Origin: an uncultured Planctomycetaceae bacterium
Lineage (GTDB): Bacteria; Planctomycetota; Planctomycetia; Pirellulales; UBA1268
DNA length: 64,000 nt
Assembly: GCA_903885565.1 (NCBI GenBank)
Contig: CAISJI010000010.1
Span: 1-64,000, forward strand
Direction: 5' to 3'
In this document: in pieces, positions 33,770-41,223 of the stretch
How the letters are laid out: each line of letters opens with the position of its first letter
How positions within the stretch are numbered: the first letter of the stretch is position 1
Notes under the pieces: model-generated
Seen by the model: the letters and a program-made list of their open reading frames with translations, nothing else
Told to the model about the DNA's origin: nothing
Database searches by the model: none
Made by a program: the position numbers and the translations under genes

Positions 33770-33821
33770 GCGGTTCTCCTTGGACAAGGCGGGCGGCGCC
33801 GTTAACCAACGGTACTCTTGC

Positions 33822-33863
33822 CGGGGAAAAAGTGCATGGAAGACTTTTTCCACAGCCAGCTAG
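33822..33863. repeat. Family A element, internally deleted copy A6
   Basis: Two terminal repeats of family A are joined almost directly: a GGAAAAAGTGCATGGAAGAC segment and then TTTTTCCACAGCCAG, followed by CTAG (33860-33863). The whole central hairpin is missing. The CTAG complement holds the TAG stop of the nucleotidyltransferase gene at 33860. This looks like a deletion derivative that kept its right boundary. Confidence 0.65.
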
Positions 33864-34300
33864 AGCAGCTCTTCGACGTCGCCCAGATCGCGGTGCCTGC
33901 CCGTGGCTCGCTTGTTCCGCAGCAGGTCTTCCTTGCCGATGAACGTCACCTCAACGTCGCCGTAGCGTCCGCGAACCATGGCGGCCCGCGCCTCGGCGAA
34001 CGTTACGCCCGCAATCCTGTTGAGCAGGTCGATCCTGACGGGCTCCACGCCAATGGCCAAGACCGCTCCGGGCTTGCCTAACGTTTCAAGGGATACCGTG
34101 GCAGCTTGAAAACCGAAGGCCACGAGCACCTTCTGGAGGCGGAGAAGATTTTCGGCGGCGTCGGAAAAAAAGATGTCGATGTCTTTCGTGAATCGCGGGA
34201 AGCCGTGGTACGCGACCGCAAAACCTCCCACAATCATGTACTCGGCGCGATGCACCTCAAGTAACCGTAAGAAGTCTTCGAAGTCTGGTTGGGTATTCAT
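33860..34300 (-). CDS. Small nucleotidyltransferase, module 2
   Basis: A 146-residue nucleotidyltransferase-fold protein. The active-site region is VGGFAVAYHGFPRFTKDIDIFF, with the DID metal-binding pair; EPVRIDLLNRIAGVTFAEA follows and the end is GKEDLLRNKRATGRHRDLGDVEEL. This is the same architecture as module 1, although the sequences are clearly different. Its start overlaps the small gene at 34257 by 44 bp, and its TAG stop lies in the CTAG of element A6. Possibly a toxin or antitoxin enzyme that modifies tRNA or protein; not proven. Confidence 0.82.
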   Translation of the reverse strand: MNTQPDFEDFLRLLEVHRAEYMIVGGFAVAYHGFPRFTKDIDIFFSDAAENLLRLQKVLVAFGFQAATVSLETLGKPGAVLAIGVEPVRIDLLNRIAGVTFAEARAAMVRGRYGDVEVTFIGKEDLLRNKRATGRHRDLGDVEELL

Positions 34301-34451
34301 AGAGAAACTTCCCCGCCTGCAGCCTCAGGGCCTCGACGGCATCGAGGCGCTCTTCCGGCGTGCAGGCCCGCCAGGCCTCGCGATCGGCCTGCGTCTGCGA
34401 CGCCTGGTCGGTGACGGTCAGGCGAACTGCTTTCTCAATGGGACGATCCAT
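34257..34451 (-). CDS. Small partner of nucleotidyltransferase module 2
   Basis: A 64-residue protein (MDRPIEKAVRLTVTDQASQT ...) with WRACTPEERLDAVEALRLQAG and a basic end YPTRLRRLLTVT. The TPEERLDAVEAL phrase matches the corresponding positions in the partners of modules 1 and 3. The start was placed at 34451; a start at 34496 would add 15 residues. It overlaps the nucleotidyltransferase by 44 bp. No known domain; the inferred role is the cognate partner. Confidence 0.65.
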   Translation of the reverse strand: MDRPIEKAVRLTVTDQASQTQADREAWRACTPEERLDAVEALRLQAGKFLYEYPTRLRRLLTVT

Positions 34452-34497
34452 GCTAACTCGAATCCTGAAGGTGAACTCGAGTATACCACCGCCCACT

Positions 34498-34701
34498 GTG
34501 TTGACGCTGGGGCAACGAATCCGCAGGGCACGAGAAGCCCGGCATCAGACGCAGGTGCAGTTGGCAGCCGAAGCCGGCATCTCTCAGGGCTATCTCTCGC
34601 AGCTTGTGCAGGATCAACGAGAGCCGACGCTCTCGATCGCTGCCCGGCTGGCAGGGGCCCTCGGCGTGTCGCTCGACAAAAGTGCCACGGGTGCCGCGTG
34701 A
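34498..34701 (+). CDS. XRE-family helix-turn-helix regulator
   Basis: A 67-residue Cro/C1-type DNA-binding protein consisting of little more than the helix-turn-helix: LGQRIRRAREARHQTQVQLA, then AAEAGISQGYLSQLVQDQRE and PTLSIAARLAGALGVSLDKS. It is divergent from nucleotidyltransferase module 2 and could regulate it. A GTG at 34498 or TTG at 34501 keeps the two genes from overlapping. An ATG at 34450 would overlap the divergent gene's start within a CATG. The next feature is tRNA-Val, 45 bp downstream. Confidence 0.75.
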   Translation: MLTLGQRIRRAREARHQTQVQLAAEAGISQGYLSQLVQDQREPTLSIAARLAGALGVSLDKSATGAA

Positions 34702-34746
34702 CGGCGGCGAGTCCCCGCTCCGGTCCACGCCGCAAAATTCCCAAAG

Positions 34747-34820
34747 TGGGCGATATAGGACTCGAACCTATGACCCCTAGCTTGTCGAGCTAGTGCTCTA
34801 ACCAACTGAGCTAATCGCCC
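34747..34820 (-). tRNA. tRNA-Val (anticodon GAC)
   Basis: A complete cloverleaf on the minus strand. The acceptor stem GGGCGAT/ATCGCCC pairs perfectly, the D arm is GCTCAGTTGGTTAGAGC, the anticodon stem is CTAGC/GCTAG around the loop TCGACAA, and the T arm is ATAGG-TTCGAGT-CCTAT, with discriminator A. CCA is not encoded. The anticodon GAC and A73 indicate valine. Position 33, just before the anticodon, is C instead of the nearly invariant U, because the loop reads T-C-G-A-C-A-A. Confidence 0.93.
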
Positions 34821-34983
34821 GCGAACTGCTCGCGAAACCCAAGTCTCGCGCCCGCAGGGCCGGCAGTCAAGCGCGAACCGCCCCACCGCCCCCCGGCTGG
34901 CCTTGCCGCCCCACCGGCCACCTCCGATACTCTGCACAATCGATCCAAACAGCCCTTTTTTCTCCCCACCGCGACCCCCAGCC

Positions 34984-37068
34984 ATGCCCACCGTCCAACT
35001 TCCCAACGGCACCCTCCGCGAACTCCCCCCTGGTGCTCGCGTGGCCGATCTCCTCGCGCCCCTCGTTCCGGCCGCTGCCTCAGCCGCTGTTCCGGCCGCT
35101 TCTCCAGCTACCCCGGCGCCCGCGCCGGCGCAAGGGGGAGGGGGCAAAAAGAAGAAGGGAAAGCCGATCGCTGCGGTGCTCGACGGAAAAACGGTGGGCC
35201 TCGATGCCCCGCTACCCGCCACCGGCACAGCGGCGCTCGAATGGCTCTACGCCGGCGATCCGCGGGCGCTGCCGGTGATGCGGCATTCGGCGGCGCATGT
35301 GATGGCGCGGGCTGTGATGCGGCTCTTTGAAGGGGTGGAGCTCGCCTTCGGCCCCACCGTCGGGGCTGGCTTCTACTACGACATGCGCGCCAGCCGGCCG
35401 ATCACCGACGACGATCTCCCCGCCATCGAAGCGGAAATGAAAAAGATCATCGCCGCCGACGAGGCTTTTGAGCGGGTGGAGGTGCCGCGGGCCAAGGCCG
35501 TGGAGATCGTGCGCGATCTGCAGCAGCCGCTGAAAGTGGAGCATATTGAAACGGGCCTCGCCGCCCACGACTCGCTGTCGTTTTACCGGCAGGGGGAATT
35601 TGTCGATCTCTGCCGCGGCCCCCATGTGCCCAGCCCCGGCTGCATCGGCGCCTTCAAGCTCACCACGATCGCCGGTGCCTACTGGAAGGGGGATGCCAAC
35701 AACGCGCAGCTGCAACGGCTCTACGGCACTGCCTGGTTTACACAGGAAGATCTCGACGCCCATCTGGCGGCGCTGGAAGAGGCCCGCAAACGGGATCACC
35801 GCGTGCTCGGCAAGCAGCTCGATCTGTTTACAACCAGCCCGCTGGTCGGCTCGGGGCTCGTGCTCTGGATGCCGAAGGGGGCGATGGTGCGGGGAGTGCT
35901 GGAGGGATTTGTGCGCGACGAACTGGCCAAGCGCGGCTACCAGCCGGTCTACACGCCCCACATCGGCAAGGTCGATCTCTACAAGATCTCCGGTCACTAT
36001 CCCTATTATGCCGACAGCCAGTTCAAGCCGATCGTGATGGCCGAGGATGAGCAGTATCTCCTCAAGCCGATGAACTGCCCGCACCATACGATGATCTACA
36101 AGGCCCGCCCCCGCAGCTATAAGGAGCTGCCGCTGCGGCTGGCGGAATTCGGCACTGTCTACCGCTACGAGCAGTCGGGCGAACTCGGCGGCATGACGCG
36201 CGTGCGCGGCTTCACGCAGGACGATGCCCATATCTTCTGCATGCCCGAGCAGGTGGAGCAGGAGGTGGAGGGCTGCATCGATTTCACGCTCAAGGTGCTC
36301 AGCAGCCTCGCCTTCGACAACTTCCGCGTGCGGCTGGGCTTCCGCGATCCCAAGAGCGATAAGTATGTCGGCCCGCCCGCCCGCTGGGATGAGGCGGAGG
36401 CGGCGATCGAACGGGTGGCCAGGAAGATGAATCTGCCCGGCTGCGAACCGGAGCCGGGGGAGGCTGCCTTCTATGGCCCGAAGATCGATTTTGTGGTCAA
36501 CGATTCGCTCGGCCGGCAGTGGCAGCTTGGCACCGTGCAGCTCGATTACAACCTGCCGAGTGCGGAGCGCTTCGATCTGGAGTACATCGGAGCCGACAAC
36601 GGCCGCCACCAGCCGGTGATGATCCACCGGGCGCCGCTGGGGAGCATGGAGCGGTTTGTGGGGGTGTTGATCGAGCACTTCGCCGGGGCCTTCCCCCTCT
36701 GGCTGGCGCCGGAGCAGGTGCGGGTGATTCCGGTGAGCGAAAAGAGCGAGGGCTATGCCCAGCTGGTGAAGGCGCGGCTGGAGGCGGCCGGCCTGCGGGT
36801 GGGGATCGATCTGGCGGCCGAGAAGCTCGGAGCGAAGGTGCGCACAGCGCAGGTGGAGCTGATTCCGGCGATGGTGGTCTGTGGGCCGCGCGACGAAGCG
36901 GCCGGCACCGTCAGCCTCCGCGACCGGCTCGATGGCGACTTGGGCGCGATGACGCTCGAAGCGGCGGTGGAACGGCTGCGGCAGGAGAATGTCGAGCGGC
37001 TCGTGCGCCACAAGCCGAAGCCACTGGCCGTGGCAGGCGAACCGGCAGGCGGCGCCGAGGATTATTGA
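34984..37068 (+). CDS. thrS: Threonyl-tRNA synthetase
   Basis: Class II synthetase of 694 residues that charges tRNA-Thr. The N-terminal TGS domain ([20 protein letters not shown]) is interrupted by a low-complexity Ala/Pro insert of about 35 residues ending in [10 protein letters not shown] before it resumes with IAAVLDGK. The editing domain has the zinc-type motif [12 protein letters not shown], and [10 protein letters not shown] is conserved. The catalytic core has motif 2 [20 protein letters not shown] with [10 protein letters not shown], and motif 3 [11 protein letters not shown]. The C-terminal anticodon-binding domain runs to the end. The start at 34984 was chosen because 27 upstream codons are not family-like. 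Confidence 0.96.
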   Translation: MPTVQLPNGTLRELPPGARVADLLAPLVPAAASAAVPAASPATPAPAPAQGGGGKKKKGKPIAAVLDGKTVGLDAPLPATGTAALEWLYAGDPRALPVMRHSAAHVMARAVMRLFEGVELAFGPTVGAGFYYDMRASRPITDDDLPAIEAEMKKIIAADEAFERVEVPRAKAVEIVRDLQQPLKVEHIETGLAAHDSLSFYRQGEFVDLCRGPHVPSPGCIGAFKLTTIAGAYWKGDANNAQLQRLYGTAWFTQEDLDAHLAALEEARKRDHRVLGKQLDLFTTSPLVGSGLVLWMPKGAMVRGVLEGFVRDELAKRGYQPVYTPHIGKVDLYKISGHYPYYADSQFKPIVMAEDEQYLLKPMNCPHHTMIYKARPRSYKELPLRLAEFGTVYRYEQSGELGGMTRVRGFTQDDAHIFCMPEQVEQEVEGCIDFTLKVLSSLAFDNFRVRLGFRDPKSDKYVGPPARWDEAEAAIERVARKMNLPGCEPEPGEAAFYGPKIDFVVNDSLGRQWQLGTVQLDYNLPSAERFDLEYIGADNGRHQPVMIHRAPLGSMERFVGVLIEHFAGAFPLWLAPEQVRVIPVSEKSEGYAQLVKARLEAAGLRVGIDLAAEKLGAKVRTAQVELIPAMVVCGPRDEAAGTVSLRDRLDGDLGAMTLEAAVERLRQENVERLVRHKPKPLAVAGEPAGGAEDY

Positions 37069-37083
37069 GCCTGAGCAGGTGGG

Positions 37084-37515
37084 ATGAGAAAACAGGGGGC
37101 ACGCGTGCCGCGCTTTGCAGTGCTGGAACATTCAGACGCCCCCGATGATCCCACCGGGCGGCATTTCGATCTGCTTTTGGAAGCAGGAAACGCCTGCCGC
37201 ACCTGGCGGCTGATGCTCGTGCCACTGATCGATGGGCCGCTGGTAGCTGCCGTCGAGATCGCCCCCCATCGCCTGGCGTGGCTTGCGCATCTCTCCGGAG
37301 AGGTGTCGGGGGGGCGGGGATATGCCCGGCAGATCGCTGCCGGCAGCTTTACGCTCCTCTCTGCCGATGCAGCCGAGCTGGCAGAGGCGACGGCGCTCAT
37401 TGTGCAGCTGACAGGCGAAAAACTCTCCGGCCGGCTGCGGCTGGAGGGAGCGGGGGAGGGCTGGGTGGCGAGCCTCGCAAACCCTGGCTCATCAAACCCT
37501 CATGAAGCAGCTTGA
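37084..37515 (+). CDS. LigD 3'-phosphoesterase-like protein
   Basis: A 143-residue protein distantly resembling the phosphoesterase domain of LigD: RFAVLEHSDAPDDPTGRHFD, then LLLEAGNACRTWRL, HRLAWLAHLSGEVSGGRGYA and GSFTLLSADAAE. The H-x-D-x-x-x-E pattern and the strongly conserved SGGRG turn match that fold, which trims 3' ends in bacterial end joining. There is no ligase or polymerase domain and no Ku gene nearby, so a DNA-repair role is only suggested. It starts 15 bp after thrS and is probably co-transcribed with it. Confidence 0.6.
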   Translation: MRKQGARVPRFAVLEHSDAPDDPTGRHFDLLLEAGNACRTWRLMLVPLIDGPLVAAVEIAPHRLAWLAHLSGEVSGGRGYARQIAAGSFTLLSADAAELAEATALIVQLTGEKLSGRLRLEGAGEGWVASLANPGSSNPHEAA

Positions 37516-37646
37516 ATCTTCCCCAACCGGGGTTGCCTGCCGAGCGGGAGAAGAGGCTACTATTTTCATTGGAGCCGGTGGCATAGCTCTCTGCCGCCGG
37601 TCGCATCGGCCTGATCACGGATGAACCTTCCCCAGAGGAGTTTTCC

Positions 37647-38978
37647 ATGCAGGATGCAGCGGCCAAGATCTTTGTCCTCGACACCAATGTGATCCTCCAC
37701 GACAACAGCTGCATCCATAATTTTGAAGAACATGATGTTGCCATCCCGCTCACGGTGCTCGAGGAACTCGATCAGTTCAAGCGGGGCAACGAAGACATCA
37801 ACTTCCAGGCCCGCGAATTCCTCCGCCGGCTCGATGCCCTGACTGGCGATGTGCTCTCGGCCGAGGGCTGCGCGCTTGGGCCGGGGATGGGAAGTGTGCG
37901 GGTGATTCTTGGCGGCGATCGCAGCGATGTGTTGCAGGATGCCTTCCTGCAAGACACCCCGGACCACCGCATTCTCAATACCACGCTCCTCCTCGCGCAG
38001 CAGATGAGCCCGCGGAGCGTGATCCTTGTCAGCAAAGACACCAACCTCCGCATGAAGGCCAAGTCGCTCGGCCTCCGCGCGCAGGACTACACCTCCGATA
38101 AGGTGGAGAGCTTCGAAAAGCTCTACACCGGCAAGCGCACGATCGAGGGGATCGATTCAGCCTCGATCGACCGCTTCTATGCCGACGGCGGGTGTGTGGC
38201 GGCGGCAGAGGCCCCGTTTGTCGAGCACCCCAAGGCCAATGAAAACTTCATCCTCCGCAACGGCAGCAAGTCGGCACTGGCCACGTTCCGCTGGGCCGAT
38301 CGGGCGCTGGTGCGGGTGGAGAAAACCACCTGTTACGGCATCTCGCCGCGCAATGCAGAGCAGTCGTTTGCGCTCAGGGCCCTGATGGATGACGACATCA
38401 AGCTCGTGACGCTCGCCGGCACGGCCGGCACCGGCAAAACCCTGCTTGCCTTGGCAGCGGCGCTTGAATCGCGGCAGAAGTACCGGCAGATCCTTCTGGC
38501 CCGGCCGGTGGTGCCGCTGTCGAACCGCGATCTCGGCTTTTTACCCGGCGATGTCTCGGAAAAACTCGATCCCTACATGCAGCCGCTCTACGACAACCTG
38601 ACCGTCATCCGCCATCAATGCGGTGATAACACGCAGGCGGCCCAGCGGATCGTGGAGATGCGGGAATCGGAAAAGCTGATGGTTACACCGCTGGCTTATA
38701 TCCGCGGCCGCAGCCTGCAGCGCATCTTCTTTATTGTGGATGAGGCGCAAAACCTCACGCCGCATGAGGTGAAAACGATCATCACGCGGGCCGGCGAGGG
38801 AACCAAGATCGTGTTTACCGGCGACGTCTGCCAGATCGACCAGCCCTATCTCGATTCCCTTTCCAACGGGCTCAGCTATCTCATCCACCGGATGATGGGG
38901 CAGCCGATCTACGCCCACATCACGCTGGAAAAGGGGGAGCGGTCGGCCCTGGCCGATCTTGCCAGCGAACTGCTGTAG
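37647..38978 (+). CDS. PhoH-like ATPase with N-terminal PIN domain
   Basis: A 443-residue PhoH2-type protein with two domains. A PIN RNase domain (about 5-150) carries [27 protein letters not shown] and [15 protein letters not shown], with the acidic residues of the nuclease site. The PhoH ATPase domain has Walker [14 protein letters not shown] (about 260-272) and Walker [18 protein letters not shown]. PhoH2 proteins unwind and cleave RNA in other bacteria. The ATG at 37647 lies after CAGAGGAGTTTTCC, a good ribosome binding site. It is followed by family A element A3. Confidence 0.9.
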   Translation: MQDAAAKIFVLDTNVILHDNSCIHNFEEHDVAIPLTVLEELDQFKRGNEDINFQAREFLRRLDALTGDVLSAEGCALGPGMGSVRVILGGDRSDVLQDAFLQDTPDHRILNTTLLLAQQMSPRSVILVSKDTNLRMKAKSLGLRAQDYTSDKVESFEKLYTGKRTIEGIDSASIDRFYADGGCVAAAEAPFVEHPKANENFILRNGSKSALATFRWADRALVRVEKTTCYGISPRNAEQSFALRALMDDDIKLVTLAGTAGTGKTLLALAAALESRQKYRQILLARPVVPLSNRDLGFLPGDVSEKLDPYMQPLYDNLTVIRHQCGDNTQAAQRIVEMRESEKLMVTPLAYIRGRSLQRIFFIVDEAQNLTPHEVKTIITRAGEGTKIVFTGDVCQIDQPYLDSLSNGLSYLIHRMMGQPIYAHITLEKGERSALADLASELL

Positions 38979-38985
38979 ACCGCGC

Positions 38986-39127
38986 TTAGCAGGCTGTGGA
39001 TAAAGTGCAGCATCGCTGGATGCGATGCCCATCGACTGTGGAAAACCTCGGCTTTTCCCCCGGGCGACCGAGTGGACTGTCTTCAATCGAGACAGGTGCA
39101 TGGAGGAATTTTTCCACGGGCAGTTAG
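38986..39127 (+). repeat. Family A MITE-like element, copy A3
   Basis: Element body 38990-39123 (134 bp) with identical TTAG flanks at 38986-38989 and 39124-39127. The left end is CAGGCTGTGGATAAAGTGC; the right end read backwards is CTGCCCGTGGAAAAATTCC. The internal palindrome GCATCGCTGGATGCGATGC and the central hairpin are present. It lies eight bases after the phoH stop and just before the convergent glutaminase gene, so it fills nearly the whole intergenic space. Confidence 0.85.
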
Positions 39128-39138
39128 CAAAGTGGCGG

Positions 39139-40995
39139 TCAGTCGCGCTGCGCTGAGAGGATGGTGACATCCTGATTGAGCTTGCGCAGCTTCGTGGCGA
39201 GTGAGATGCCGATGTTGCGCAGGATCTTGGTGTGGAGCGTTGGGTGGCTCTGCTGCAGGGCCAGGAAAGTGGCGATCTCCAGCACAGCGCACTCCACATC
39301 CCCTTCGGCCACCACGTTGGCCGATCGCTTCTCACCATCCAGAAAGGCCATCTCCCCCACCATCGTGCCGACAGAAAAGCTCCCCATCCGCCGCCCCTCG
39401 CCCGTCACCGCCCCCAACCAGACGCCGACCACGCCTTTGGTGATTAAAAACAGATTGGTCGATTCCGTACCGAGGCGGATAATAACCTCACCGCTGGCGT
39501 AGTGTCGGTCCGTCAGCAAGCTGGCAAAGACGGCCAATTCCTCTTCCGTGAGACCGGCGGTAATTTCGAATTCACGCAGATTCTTCCCGCTTGTGTGCTG
39601 GGCGCGTGCTTCGCCAAGCAGCAGATCCTCGCACTGCTCGAGGGCTGCGTCGGTGGAGTGATACCGGAAGAGTTCCGCGCAGAGGTCTGAGTCTGCCAGG
39701 TGCGTGGCCACCTGCGCTTTGAGCATCGGCAGACGGCTGGTGTGGGTGAAATAAACATCGCACTTCCGGCTCTTCAAATCGCGGGCCAGATCGGCGAGCA
39801 GGCGGGCGGCAACGCGGTTGATCGAGGTGACATGGTGGCAATCGAGGATCATCCCCCGCGGCTTCTCCGCACTTCCGATCACGTCGCGAATGATCGGCTC
39901 GGTGGTGGAAAAAGCGAGGTTGCTTTGCATTTCGACGACATGAATCAGATGGCCGGAAGCACGCAGGTGTTCCCGCTCCGCCGGGTGCCTTGTGCGGCTG
40001 GAGGTTCGCTGAGCAGAGGTGTAGGTCAGCCGGCGGCTGTTCTGCGGGCAATAAGGGGGATTGAACTGATGGAGTTCCCAGGCCCGCGACAGCTCTTCGC
40101 ACACCTTCAGCGCCCGCACACTATTGCCTTGGGTGTCGAGCCGCGGCGAATAGACGCCGATCCCCAACTGGCCCGGCAGCACCGCCAGCACCCCCCCGGC
40201 CACACCACTTTTGGCCGGCATGCCGACGTTGTAGATCCAGCCTCCGGAAAAATCGTACATCCCGCAGGAGGCCATCACGCTGAGCACATTTTCCACATGA
40301 TCTTCGCGGATCGCCCGCACTCCGGTCAGCGGATTGATCCCCTGATTGGCCAGCGTAGCTCCCATCAGGGCCAGATCGCCGCAGGTCACCGCAATGGCGC
40401 ACTGCTGGAAATAGGTGTCGACGGTGGCGTTAGGTTCATCCGTGAGGACGTCAAAATTTCGCAGCAGGTGGCCGATCGCCCGGTTGCGGTGGCCGGTGCG
40501 GCTCTCCGAAAGATAGACATCCTGATCGATCCGCAGCCGCCGCCCCGCATAGAGGCTGAACATCTGCAGAATGCGCTCGAGACGCTGCTGGGGGGTGTCG
40601 GCGGCGATCTGGCCGGTCGTGGCGATCGCGCCGGTGTTGATCATCGGATTGAGCGGACAGCCGGTCACCTTATGGAGGCTGATGGCGTTGAACGCATCGC
40701 CACTGGGCTCCACCCCCACCTTGGCCATCATCCATTCCGGGCCGTTGTCGTCGAGCGCCAGGCCATAGACGAAGGGCTTGGAGATCGACTGGATCGTAAA
40801 CTCCTGCCGGGAGGCACCCACCTCGTAGACAAACCCGTCGGTGGTGGCGACACAGATGCCGAAGGCCTCGGGATCGGCGGTGGCCAGTTCGGGGATGTAG
40901 GTCGCCACCTCCCCCTCACGCAGCGGGGCATATTTGGCGTGCAGAAATTCCAGAAACGCCTGGATGGGGGAGAACCGACTGCCGGCATTGTCCAT
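39139..40995 (-). CDS. glsA: Glutaminase fused to STAS and cyclic-nucleotide-binding domains
   Basis: A three-domain protein of 618 residues. Residues 1-310 are a serine-dependent glutaminase that converts glutamine to glutamate and ammonia: TIQSISKPF holds the nucleophile Ser70 and Lys73, with PLNPMINTGAI and GGWIYNVGMPAKSGVAGGV downstream. About 350-450 is a STAS-like domain (RGMILDCHHVTSINRVAARL). About 490-610 is a cNMP-binding fold (LGTESTNLFLITKGVVGVWL, then GTMVGEMAFLDGEKRSANVV). The key phosphate-binding Arg region of the last domain reads GEKRSANV, so nucleotide binding is plausible but unproven. The fusion suggests allosteric or signal control of glutamine breakdown. Confidence 0.9.
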   Translation of the reverse strand: MDNAGSRFSPIQAFLEFLHAKYAPLREGEVATYIPELATADPEAFGICVATTDGFVYEVGASRQEFTIQSISKPFVYGLALDDNGPEWMMAKVGVEPSGDAFNAISLHKVTGCPLNPMINTGAIATTGQIAADTPQQRLERILQMFSLYAGRRLRIDQDVYLSESRTGHRNRAIGHLLRNFDVLTDEPNATVDTYFQQCAIAVTCGDLALMGATLANQGINPLTGVRAIREDHVENVLSVMASCGMYDFSGGWIYNVGMPAKSGVAGGVLAVLPGQLGIGVYSPRLDTQGNSVRALKVCEELSRAWELHQFNPPYCPQNSRRLTYTSAQRTSSRTRHPAEREHLRASGHLIHVVEMQSNLAFSTTEPIIRDVIGSAEKPRGMILDCHHVTSINRVAARLLADLARDLKSRKCDVYFTHTSRLPMLKAQVATHLADSDLCAELFRYHSTDAALEQCEDLLLGEARAQHTSGKNLREFEITAGLTEEELAVFASLLTDRHYASGEVIIRLGTESTNLFLITKGVVGVWLGAVTGEGRRMGSFSVGTMVGEMAFLDGEKRSANVVAEGDVECAVLEIATFLALQQSHPTLHTKILRNIGISLATKLRKLNQDVTILSAQRD

Positions 40996-41223
40996 CGTGG
41001 GCAGACTCCATCAGAGGGTGTGGGGCAAGGTGTAGATCGACCATCTTTGCCCAGCGCCGCCGGGAAGAACAGGGAAACTGGCCCCACTGGGCTCAAAAAG
41101 GGCTTCACAACCCATCTTTCCAGCCCAAAGCTGGCATCAGCGGCCGGTTTCTGGCGACTATAATTGTGTGAGGTCCGTTTTCAGCAGAGACGGTCGATCC
41201 TGCACCGTCCCGGTCGAATCACC

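Noticed and set aside
34449..34452. Divergent start codons overlapping in CATG (module 2 partner and XRE regulator), similar to 19032-19035
   Set aside because: For the XRE gene a GTG at 34498 removes the overlap and gives a compact helix-turn-helix protein, so the shared CATG is probably chance there. At 19032 it stays open, because the signal peptide favours that start.
37084..37515. Possible non-homologous end-joining operon around the LigD-like gene
   Set aside because: Neither Ku, nor a ligase or primase domain, is nearby; the resemblance is limited to the phosphoesterase fold.
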